A DNA stretch of 12,867 bases, taken from contig DHTF01000045.1 in assembly GCA_002411515.1 (NCBI GenBank), forward strand, positions 1-12,867. The letters are read 5' to 3'. The DNA comes from Proteiniphilum sp. UBA5267 (GTDB lineage Bacteria; Bacteroidota; Bacteroidia; Bacteroidales; Dysgonomonadaceae). This document shows, piece after piece, positions 7,158 through 12,867 of the stretch. Position 1 is the first letter of the stretch. Every line of letters begins with the position of its first letter. The position numbers and the translations under genes are program-made. Under the pieces are notes generated by a model, which saw nothing but the letters and a program-made list of their open reading frames with translations, had not been told where the DNA came from and did not search any database.

Positions 7158-8882
7158 TTAATATCTGGCTTTCTTCTTTTTATTCTTATTCCCGTGCGAT
7201 TGCTCAAAGAATTTCTTTTTATCCCGCTGGGGTTGCTCCGCATCCTGTGCAAGCTGTACAACTAGCTTGCGATCTTCAATATACATCCCACGAAAAGAGC
7301 TGACCACCTTGTTGGCCACCTCCTCGGGTACCTCGAAGAAGGAAAAACTTTTGAGCAAGTCGATCCGTCCAATGGGAACTTTGCCCTTTACGTTGTCGTT
7401 AATGAAGCCCATGAGGGTGGCCGGGTTCACGTTATCCATTTTACCCACATTGATAAACAATCGGGCATATCCTTTTTCCGCCTTGCGTGACCCGTTCTCC
7501 TGTCTCTCTCCTCTTTTTCCACGCGATTCATCTCTGCTCCTGCGGGACGATTCCTGCGGCTCAACAATCTCTTCAGCCTGCTGATAATAATCAATCAACC
7601 GATTAAACTCGAGTGAGACAATCCGTTTAATGATATCTTCCTTCTCCAGCCATTCCAGCTTGCGAAAAATGGAGGGCAGTAACCGTTCTATCTCAGCCTC
7701 ATTGACTTTTACCTTTTCAATTTTGTCCACAAAGTTGAAGAGCTGCTTTTCACAGATCACATCTCCCTTGGGTATTTCTCTTTTCTCGAATTGCTTGTTA
7801 ATCAGTTTCTCAATCTGTGCAATCTTACCTTTTTCCTTCGTATGGATGATGGAGATGGATGTGCCTGTCTTACCTGCCCTGCCGGTTCTTCCGCTGCGAT
7901 GTGTGTAGATTTCGAAATCATCCGGCAAGCCGAAGTTGATGATGTGCGTCACATCGTCCACATCCAATCCTCGTGCTGCCACATCTGTTGCAACCAGCAA
8001 CTGGAGGTTGTGATTCCTGTATTTTGCCATCACAAGGTCACGCTGTGCCTGCGAAAGGTCGCCATGCAGTGAATCGGCATCATAACCGTCCTGCAGCAGT
8101 TTATCGGCTATTTCCTGGGTCTCAATCCGTGTGCGGCAGAATATGATACCGTAAATATTGGGATAGTAATCCACGATGCGTTTCAGAGCCAGGTATTTGT
8201 CTTTGGCATGCACCATGTAATAGATATGCCGCACATTTTGTGCCCCTTCATTCTTCCGGCCGATGGTAATTTCCTTCGGATCACGCATGTATTTCCGGGT
8301 AATTTTCTCAATCTCCCTGGGCATGGTCGCTGAGAAAAGCAACATACTCCGCTCTTCTGGCATGTAGGAAAGAATCTCATCGATATTTTCCGAAAAACCC
8401 ATGTTCAGCATCTCGTCGGCCTCATCCAGCACCACGGTATGCACGTCTGCGAGAGAAACAGTCTTGCGTTTGATCAAGTCGATCAGTCTCCCGGGGGTGG
8501 CCACAATGATGTGGACTCCTCTTTTCAGGGTACGTATCTGACTCTCGATACTCGATCCCCCATATACCGGAAGGATCTTGATATCGTCCACGTACGTAGA
8601 ATAATCGGTGAGGTCACCTGCAATCTGCAAACAGAGTTCTCTTGTGGGACACAAGATCAATGTTTGTGGTGACAGCTGTTTGATGTTTATTTTTTGAATG
8701 ATGGGAATCCCGAAAGCAGCTGTTTTTCCGGTTCCCGTTTGGGCGAGTGCGATGATATCGCGTGTGTTGGCCAGTAACTGCGGAATGACCTCCGTTTGTA
8801 CGGGCATGGGCTGTTCGAATCCCAACTCTACAATCGCTTGCTGAATTTCAGGGATTACACCCAGTTCTTGAAATGTACTCAT
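7158..8882 (-). CDS. deaD: DEAD-box ATP-dependent RNA helicase with DbpA-type RNA-binding domain
   Basis: A 574-residue cytoplasmic RNA helicase of the DeaD/CsdA/DbpA group, expected to unwind RNA in ribosome assembly, translation or mRNA decay. All core motifs are intact: Q motif with Phe22 and Gln29, motif I AQTGTGKT (47-54), PTREL (79-83), TPGR (129-132), DEAD (153-156), SAT (184-186), ARGLD (303-307) and HRSGRTGR (328-335). Residues about 440-470 form an Arg/Glu/Ser-rich flexible linker. Residues about 471-546 (YARLFINVGKMDNVNPATLM onward) match the DbpA RNA-binding domain, which in E. coli DbpA targets 23S rRNA. The tail is Lys-rich (KKKFFEQ, NKNKKKKARY). The gene is monocistronic: its own terminator follows, and a good -7 box about 168 bases upstream predicts a long leader, in the manner of cold-inducible helicases (inference). 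The symbol is by family; strict orthology to E. coli deaD is not claimed. Confidence 0.95.
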   Translation of the reverse strand: MSTFQELGVIPEIQQAIVELGFEQPMPVQTEVIPQLLANTRDIIALAQTGTGKTAAFGIPIIQKINIKQLSPQTLILCPTRELCLQIAGDLTDYSTYVDDIKILPVYGGSSIESQIRTLKRGVHIIVATPGRLIDLIKRKTVSLADVHTVVLDEADEMLNMGFSENIDEILSYMPEERSMLLFSATMPREIEKITRKYMRDPKEITIGRKNEGAQNVRHIYYMVHAKDKYLALKRIVDYYPNIYGIIFCRTRIETQEIADKLLQDGYDADSLHGDLSQAQRDLVMAKYRNHNLQLLVATDVAARGLDVDDVTHIINFGLPDDFEIYTHRSGRTGRAGKTGTSISIIHTKEKGKIAQIEKLINKQFEKREIPKGDVICEKQLFNFVDKIEKVKVNEAEIERLLPSIFRKLEWLEKEDIIKRIVSLEFNRLIDYYQQAEEIVEPQESSRRSRDESRGKRGERQENGSRKAEKGYARLFINVGKMDNVNPATLMGFINDNVKGKVPIGRIDLLKSFSFFEVPEEVANKVVSSFRGMYIEDRKLVVQLAQDAEQPQRDKKKFFEQSHGNKNKKKKARY

Positions 8883-9049
8883 TTGTATAAATTATGTTTG
8901 TGGGGGTATATTGATCTTTCTCCATACTCCACATTCACAACTTTATAAAGATGAGAGAAAATTCAATGTCTGTCTGTGATTTTTTTGGGATGATGACGAT
9001 AACCTGTTTCCAATAGAGGATATTAAACCACCTTAAAAAAAATCGGCTG

Positions 9050-9057
9050 CAAAGGTA
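9050..9057 (-). promoter_or_regulatory. Bacteroidetes -7 box upstream of the helicase
   Basis: TACCTTTG on the minus strand, an exact TAnnTTTG match, in the gap between the phosphatase-like gene (stop 9083) and the helicase (ATG 8882). Transcription from about 9043 would give a leader of about 160 bases. No clean TTG -33 element is seen. I found no closer good promoter. Confidence 0.55.
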
Positions 9058-9082
9058 TGAAAATAAATCGGATAAATAAGAA

Positions 9083-10150
9083 TCAGAACGGATAAAGTAG
9101 ATATTTTCTCAAAAGATTCCTTTTACCGCTCGTCACTCTGAGTTCCTTCTCCAGATAGTTGTCCACAGATCCATATTTTTGTTTGATGTAATCCACCGCG
9201 TAATTGAGATAGGATCTGTTGACCGACAACATGGCCGTGACAGCCTCCTGCATGGATTCGGAAAGGTTTCTGGCGTCAATTTCTGCTTTGGCTGGATCAA
9301 TATGCTGATTCGAAAGCATATAGTCCTGCTCGATGGAACTCTGCGGGACTCCAATGGCATACAAAATAAAATAAGTGGCTAACCCCACGCCGTCTTTGCC
9401 CAGTGAACCCGACAACAGCAAGGGATAATTGCTGTCATTGGTAAGGATATCAAACATTTCTGCGAACTGTGCTTTGTGATTTTCTACCAGATTTACATAC
9501 TCCTCTTGCACATAGCGAATGGCATCGCTGCGGTCGAAATGTTCATCTTTCATCTGTTCGTCCAGCTTTCCAGCATCCATGGGAGCCAGTGGTAGGGCTA
9601 TTTTTCTGATGGATGGATGAAGAAGGACGGGGTATTTTCCGATAGATCTTTCGGAACGAAAATCAATTACCGTCTTGATATTCAACCGGCGGATACGTTC
9701 CTGGTCATAAAGCGTGGCGTTGCTCAGATTCCCTGAACGATAGATTTCTCCCCACTTCATTTGCCGGTTGTCGGTGGTGAAGTAACCACCTATGTCGCGG
9801 AAGTTCTTGATGTTGTTCATGTCGATAACCCTGTTGGCTACCACACCCGACTGCACACCGGCAGTACGCAAAATAAAATACTCACGCAGACCGGAACCGG
9901 TAGGATTCAGTCTGAGCACCTGATCTGTAATAAGGGATCTGGCCACAGGGGTAAAGCTTGAAAGGGAACTGTCGGTAAGCGAAGAATAAATATCGATGCT
10001 TCCTTCCTGATCGGGACTGACCTCCCATTTGAGCAGAAAATCCCCCTCCCGGTTTTTTTCCACCACGGACGTGATCTTTACTGTCGACATACAGGAGTAA
10101 GTCAGGAAAATCAGCAAGCAAACAGATAGTATGGAATATAGTTTCTTCAC
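9083..10150 (-). CDS. Lipoprotein of tyrosine-phosphatase-like fold, catalytic residues lost (pseudophosphatase)
   Basis: Predicted 355-residue lipoprotein of the Y_phosphatase3-type family (tyrosine/serine phosphatases). I chose the GTG at 10150, giving M-KKLYSILSVCLLIFLTYSC with lipobox TYSC (Cys20); an upstream TTG at 10171 overlaps a promoter box and is unlikely. Residues about 25-105 look like a beta-rich Ig-like domain. The phosphatase domain follows with family landmarks NFRDIGGY (116-123), GEIYRSGNLS (134-143) and TVIDFRSERS (160-169). The P-loop, normally HCxxGKDRxG, reads SGSLGKDGVG at 247-256: the nucleophilic Cys is Gly248 and the phosphate-binding Arg is Gly254, and the preceding His is Ser. 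Gly251, Lys252 and Asp253 are kept. It therefore should not hydrolyse phosphotyrosine by the family mechanism. The frame is intact over the whole length, which suggests selection for a binding role rather than recent decay. It is a separate transcription unit, divergent from nadA. Confidence 0.85.
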   Translation of the reverse strand: MKKLYSILSVCLLIFLTYSCMSTVKITSVVEKNREGDFLLKWEVSPDQEGSIDIYSSLTDSSLSSFTPVARSLITDQVLRLNPTGSGLREYFILRTAGVQSGVVANRVIDMNNIKNFRDIGGYFTTDNRQMKWGEIYRSGNLSNATLYDQERIRRLNIKTVIDFRSERSIGKYPVLLHPSIRKIALPLAPMDAGKLDEQMKDEHFDRSDAIRYVQEEYVNLVENHKAQFAEMFDILTNDSNYPLLLSGSLGKDGVGLATYFILYAIGVPQSSIEQDYMLSNQHIDPAKAEIDARNLSESMQEAVTAMLSVNRSYLNYAVDYIKQKYGSVDNYLEKELRVTSGKRNLLRKYLLYPF

Positions 10151-10168
10151 CCTACTAATATATAGAAA

Positions 10169-10176
10169 CAAAAGTA
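10169..10176 (-). promoter_or_regulatory. Bacteroidetes -7 box for the pseudophosphatase gene
   Basis: TACTTTTG on the minus strand, an exact TAnnTTTG match. Its last three bases (TTG) are the would-be upstream start codon at 10171. A start site about 7 bases downstream leaves a leader of roughly 12 bases before the GTG at 10150. No TTG at the expected -33 spacing. Confidence 0.5.
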
Positions 10177-10296
10177 TAAAAACTTTGTTCTAGAAAAATG
10201 AATAAAAATAGTATTAACAATTTATAATTATTTGTTTTTCTTTTTAATACTTTATTTTTTTAATTGATTGAGATAATTTTGGAATTAACATCGCAT

Positions 10297-10305
10297 TGTG
10301 GATAA
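10297..10305 (-). promoter_or_regulatory. Perfect DnaA box (TTATCCACA)
   Basis: The plus strand reads TGTGGATAA, the exact reverse complement of the DnaA consensus TTATCCACA. It sits directly beside the most AT-rich stretch (10196-10290), as an unwinding element sits beside DnaA boxes in many origins. One box alone could also be a titration or regulatory site, or chance. Confidence 0.55.
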
Positions 10306-10420
10306 CTTGTGCAGGAATTGTAGAAAGAATTTGATAATTTGTTTTTTTTATTCAAAACCAATTTTGGGATAAAAATATTTTGCATATCTACAAATTTATT
10401 ATACATTTTTTACGGCAAAG

Positions 10421-10591
10421 TTTCCCTTGCTTTTCAACAGACCTATAGGGAGGGAAAAGAAATAAATTATTAACTTTGCTTTTCATGAACAGCAGTTGAA
10501 AACTTTTATAGATTGCTGATTGTAAATGGAAAAAGAAATAAAGTCTGTTGAAAACAAAATGATATCTTTCCCTTCTTTTTCGATAACCTAT
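10421..10591. repeat. Imperfect direct repeats in the intergenic region
   Basis: TTTCCCTTGCTTTTC (10421-10435) recurs as TTTCCCTTCTTTTTC (10567-10581), 13 of 15 identical. In both copies ACCTAT follows at nearly the same offset (10441 and 10586), so the repeat unit spans about 26 bases, 146 bases apart. A second exact 12-base direct repeat, AAAAGAAATAAA, occurs at 10455-10466 and 10531-10542. Low complexity accounts for part of the similarity. Confidence 0.55.
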
Positions 10592-10633
10592 TTCGGGTAA
10601 ATTGGAGTATAAATTAATCAACAATTTCAACAG
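10431..10633. repeat. Four near-copies of the 10-bp motif TTTTCAACAG
   Basis: Copies: TTTTCAACAG at 10431-10440 (+), TTTTCAACTG at 10493-10502 (-), TTTTCAACAG at 10545-10554 (-) and ATTTCAACAG at 10624-10633 (+). The first and third extend to a perfect 12-bp inverted repeat (10431-10442 and 10543-10554) with 100 bases between. TTTTCAACA differs from the DnaA consensus TTATCCACA at two of nine positions, so these could be divergent DnaA boxes or operators for another protein. TTTTCAACTG also occurs inside ychF at 11832-11841, so the motif is not unique to the region. Confidence 0.55.
10471..10478 (+). promoter_or_regulatory. Possible -7 box TAACTTTG upstream of nadA
   Basis: Exact TAnnTTTG match on the plus strand, 213 bases before the nadA ATG, without a TTG at -33 spacing. 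It is the closest full match to nadA that I found; if used, nadA has a leader of about 205 bases, or a separate small RNA starts here. Confidence 0.3.
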
Positions 10634-10690
10634 GCAATCATCATCATCATATTTCTTTTTTAAATTAAAAGTATATATTATAAATAGCAT

Positions 10691-11635
10691 ATGACAAAAG
10701 AAGAAATCATTCAAAATATAAATCTTTTAAGGAAAGAAAAAAATGCCATTATTTTGGCGCATTACTATCAGGAATCCGATATACAAGATATTGCCGATTT
10801 TATAGGTGATAGCTTGGCACTGGCGCAGTGGGCCGCCAAAACCAAGGCAGATATCATTGTACTATGTGGTGTTCATTTTATGGGAGAGACTGCGAAAATT
10901 CTAAGTCCTGGAAAGCGGGTATTTGTTCCCGATCTCATGGCTGGTTGTTCTTTGGCAGAGAGTTGTCCGGCAGATGAATTTGGTAAATTTGTAAAGGCAC
11001 ATCCCGACCATACCGTCATCTCCTATGTGAATACCACCGCGGCAGTGAAAGCATTGACCGATATCGTGGTTACTTCCACCAATGCGAAGCAGGTAGTAGA
11101 ATCTCTTCCTGCAGATGAAAAAATTATCTTTGGACCAGATAAAAACCTGGGTGACTACATCAATAAACTCACTGGGAGGAATATGTTGCTTTGGGATGGT
11201 GTCTGCCATGTACATGCACAATTTTCTTTAGAAAGAATTCTGGCGCTCAAAAAGGAGTATCCGGGCGCTTTGCTGCTGGCACATCCAGAATGTCCCAGGT
11301 ATCTGCTTGAAATAGCCGATCATGTTGGATCAACTTCTTCAATTTTGAAATTTGCTTCCACCTCTCAAAATAAACAGTTTATTGTGGCCACCGAAGCGGG
11401 TATTTTACACCAGATGCAAAAAGAAAATCCGGATAAGCAGTTTATTCCGGCGCCACCAGAAGATTCCACCTGTGCCTGCAACGAATGTTTCTACATGAAA
11501 ATGAATACATTGGAGAAGCTGTATCTGTGTCTAAAAAATGAAAAGCCTGAGATTTTTGTAGAAGAGGAGATTAGAAGAAAAGCAGTGAAACCCATTGAAC
11601 GAATGTTGGAAATATCGGCCCGTTACGGTTTATAA
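10691..11635 (+). CDS. nadA: Quinolinate synthase
   Basis: A 314-residue cytoplasmic [4Fe-4S] enzyme that condenses iminoaspartate with dihydroxyacetone phosphate to form quinolinate in de novo NAD synthesis. Family landmarks in order: AHYYQ (23-27), GDSLALAQ (39-46), MAGCSLAESCP (83-93), YVNTTAAVKA (112-121), FGPDKNLG (147-154), DGVCHVH (169-175), HPECP (198-202), TEAG (234-237) and CACNECFYMKMNTLEKLY (261-278). The three cluster cysteines by family position are Cys86, Cys172 and Cys266, all present. Cys263 and Cys266 form a CxxC pair, like the redox-sensitive cysteines of E. coli NadA. Length and start are typical. nadB (aspartate oxidase) and nadC are not adjacent: the upstream gene is divergent and ychF follows behind its own promoter, so the gene appears monocistronic. 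No clear terminator is seen after the stop. Confidence 0.96.
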   Translation: MTKEEIIQNINLLRKEKNAIILAHYYQESDIQDIADFIGDSLALAQWAAKTKADIIVLCGVHFMGETAKILSPGKRVFVPDLMAGCSLAESCPADEFGKFVKAHPDHTVISYVNTTAAVKALTDIVVTSTNAKQVVESLPADEKIIFGPDKNLGDYINKLTGRNMLLWDGVCHVHAQFSLERILALKKEYPGALLLAHPECPRYLLEIADHVGSTSSILKFASTSQNKQFIVATEAGILHQMQKENPDKQFIPAPPEDSTCACNECFYMKMNTLEKLYLCLKNEKPEIFVEEEIRRKAVKPIERMLEISARYGL

Positions 11636-11666
11636 ATAAGCTTTCTTTAGCTAGGAATTCCTTGAA

Positions 11667-11697
11667 TTGATAAACTGATGCCTTTTTTGTACCTTTG
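11667..11697 (+). promoter_or_regulatory. Bacteroidetes-type promoter of ychF
   Basis: TTG at 11667-11669, a 20-base spacer, then TACCTTTG at 11690-11697. This matches the -33/-7 consensus TTG-N19-21-TAnnTTTG in both elements and spacing and is the best promoter in the window. It predicts a start near 11704 and a leader of about 75 bases before the ATG at 11780. Confidence 0.75.
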
Positions 11698-11723
11698 CAC
11701 CCACAAAAACAAATAGAAATAAT

Positions 11724-11761
11724 TGCTTTGTCTTTCCATCCTTACTTTTTTTGACAAAGCA
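11724..11761 (+). promoter_or_regulatory. Hairpin in the ychF 5' leader
   Basis: Perfect 9-bp inverted repeat TGCTTTGTC (11724-11732) and GACAAAGCA (11753-11761) around a 20-base pyrimidine-rich loop. It lies wholly within the predicted ychF leader and ends 18 bases before the ATG. No T run follows the stem, so it is not an intrinsic terminator. It may affect translation start or mRNA stability, or bind a protein. Confidence 0.5.
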
Positions 11762-11779
11762 TACTTAAAGTAAAACAAC

Positions 11780-12867
11780 ATGGCGCTTCAGTGTGGTATT
11801 GTGGGACTTCCCAATGTGGGTAAATCAACCCTTTTCAACTGTCTATCGAATGCAAAAGCTCAGGCGGCAAATTTTCCTTTTTGTACCATCGAGCCCAACG
11901 TGGGTGTGATCACTGTTCCCGATGAACGTTTGACCAAACTGGCCGAATTGGTGCATCCCCAAAGGATTGTTCCCACTACGGTTGAAATTGTGGATATCGC
12001 TGGACTGGTGAAAGGAGCAAGTAAGGGAGAAGGCCTTGGTAATAAGTTTTTGGCAAACATTCGGGAAACAGATGCCATCCTGCATGTCCTGCGTTGTTTC
12101 GACGATGAAAATGTCACTCACGTCGACGGACAGATTGATCCGGTGCGTGATAAGGAAATCATCGATGCCGAGCTGCAGTTGAAAGATCTTGAGACAATTG
12201 AATCCCGTATTGCGAAGGTGGAGAAGCAGGCAAAAACGGGGGGCGACAAGGATGCCAAACTGGCTTTTGAAGTGTATGCCAGAATCCGGGAAGCGTTGTT
12301 ACGTGGCGAATCGGCGCGAACGGTCGTGTTTGACACTAAAGATGAAAACAAGGTAGCGCAATCTCTTTTTTTACTTACTGCGAAGCCGGTGATGTATGTT
12401 TGCAACGTGGATGAAGCCAGTGCAGTAAGCGGAAATGCATACGTGGAAGCGGTGCGTGAGGCAGTAAAAAATGAAAAGGCACAGATCCTGGTTGTGGCCG
12501 CCAAAATTGAATCTGAAATAGCTGAATTTGATACCTACGAAGAACGACAAATGTTTTTACAGGAAATCGGACTGGAGGAATCTGGCGTGAACCGCCTTAT
12601 CAAATCGGCTTACCAGCTACTTAACCTGCAAACTTTCCTCACAGCAGGACCACAGGAAGTACGGGCCTGGACATTCGAAAAAGGATGGAAAGCGCCACAA
12701 TGTGCTGGCGTGATTCATACCGATTTCGAGAAAGGATTTATTCGTGCCGAAGTAATCAAGTACGTCGATTATGTTGCCTACGGTTCGGAAAATGCCGTTA
12801 AAGAGGCTGGTAAAATGAGTGTGGAAGGTAAAGAATACGTGGTGCAGGACGGCGATATCATGCACTT
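11780..12867 (+). CDS. ychF: Redox-regulated ATPase YchF (Obg family), 3' end outside window
   Basis: Translates without a stop to the window edge (362 codons), so only the last few residues are missing against the usual length of about 363-367. YchF/Ola1 is an Obg-family P-loop protein that prefers ATP to GTP and associates with ribosomes; it is linked to stress and translation control. Landmarks: P-loop GLPNVGKST (9-17), FCTIEPNVG (34-42), DIAGLVKGAS (72-81) followed by GEGLGN. The G4 position is NVDE (209-212) in place of the GTP-selecting NKxD, the known basis for ATP preference. A helical coiled-coil segment occupies about 120-175, and a TGS domain (about 279-362) contains FLTAGPQEVRAWTFEKG. 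The start MALQCGIVGLPNVGKS is the family-typical one. A strong promoter and a leader hairpin lie upstream. Confidence 0.96.
   Translation, partial: MALQCGIVGLPNVGKSTLFNCLSNAKAQAANFPFCTIEPNVGVITVPDERLTKLAELVHPQRIVPTTVEIVDIAGLVKGASKGEGLGNKFLANIRETDAILHVLRCFDDENVTHVDGQIDPVRDKEIIDAELQLKDLETIESRIAKVEKQAKTGGDKDAKLAFEVYARIREALLRGESARTVVFDTKDENKVAQSLFLLTAKPVMYVCNVDEASAVSGNAYVEAVREAVKNEKAQILVVAAKIESEIAEFDTYEERQMFLQEIGLEESGVNRLIKSAYQLLNLQTFLTAGPQEVRAWTFEKGWKAPQCAGVIHTDFEKGFIRAEVIKYVDYVAYGSENAVKEAGKMSVEGKEYVVQDGDIMH

Larger units (their letters stand above)
10177..10690. other. AT-rich divergent intergenic region, no gene; candidate origin or regulatory region
   Basis: About 515 bases between the divergent pseudophosphatase and nadA genes, strongly AT-rich (for example 10196-10290 is almost entirely A and T). 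No convincing coding sequence: the one long open frame (minus, 10714-10388) is low-complexity, rich in Phe, Leu, Lys and Asn, and overlaps the nadA start. The region contains a perfect DnaA box, four near-copies of TTTTCAACAG, a 12-bp perfect inverted repeat, direct repeats and two -7-like boxes on the plus strand, TAATTTTG (10274-10281) and TAACTTTG (10471-10478). A short ATC repeat (atcatcatcatcat) occurs near 10637-10650. Confidence 0.7.

Noticed and set aside
10151..10171. Upstream TTG start for the pseudophosphatase (adds 7 residues)
   Set aside because: The TTG is part of a -7 promoter box, and the GTG at 10150 gives a standard short KK-type lipoprotein signal peptide.
10388..10714. 108-residue open frame on the minus strand in the intergenic region
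   Set aside because: Low-complexity Phe/Leu/Lys/Asn composition expected from AT-rich DNA, overlaps the nadA start, and has no signal or domain.
11636..11666. Terminator after nadA
   Set aside because: Only a 4-base AGCT repeat pair and no T run; no convincing hairpin.

Overview
The window looks like a chromosomal segment of a Bacteroidota bacterium, most likely order Bacteroidales. Four things point there: a TonB-dependent receptor with an N-terminal carboxypeptidase-D-like regulatory domain, an acidic lipoprotein beside it, a PiT phosphate transporter with a long cytoplasmic tail, and several intergenic matches to the Bacteroidetes promoter box TAnnTTTG. I cannot name the genus. I see no insertion sequence, tRNA, rRNA, CRISPR array or phage gene.

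Layout. Positions 3-2033 (+) hold the 3' part of an inorganic phosphate transporter, which converges on a small exported regulatory-domain protein at 2152-2514 (-); a probable bidirectional terminator lies between them. Next is a minus-strand cluster transcribed right to left: TonB-dependent receptor (7048-4316), parallel beta-helix-like surface lipoprotein (4274-3108) and exported MORN-type repeat protein (3104-2619), with gaps of 41 and 3 bases. Upstream of it, also on minus, are a DEAD-box RNA helicase with a DbpA-type RNA-binding domain (8882-7158, own terminator and a long leader) and a lipoprotein of the tyrosine-phosphatase-like fold whose catalytic Cys and Arg are both replaced (10150-9083). 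A 520-base AT-rich intergenic region (about 10171-10690) separates these minus-strand genes from two plus-strand genes: quinolinate synthase nadA (10691-11635) and the translation-associated ATPase ychF (11780 to the window end, truncated by the edge).

How the genes work together. The receptor, lipoprotein and MORN protein look like one outer-membrane system of unknown substrate. The PiT transporter is close by, but nothing in the sequence links it functionally. The helicase, nadA and ychF are housekeeping genes in separate transcription units.

Most notable points: (1) the phosphatase-fold lipoprotein appears catalytically dead; (2) the divergent AT-rich intergenic region carries a perfect DnaA box, four near-copies of a 10-bp motif, other repeats and an apparent GC-skew switch, so it is a candidate replication origin or complex regulatory region; (3) the receptor/beta-helix lipoprotein/MORN cluster is a candidate uncharacterised uptake or surface system.
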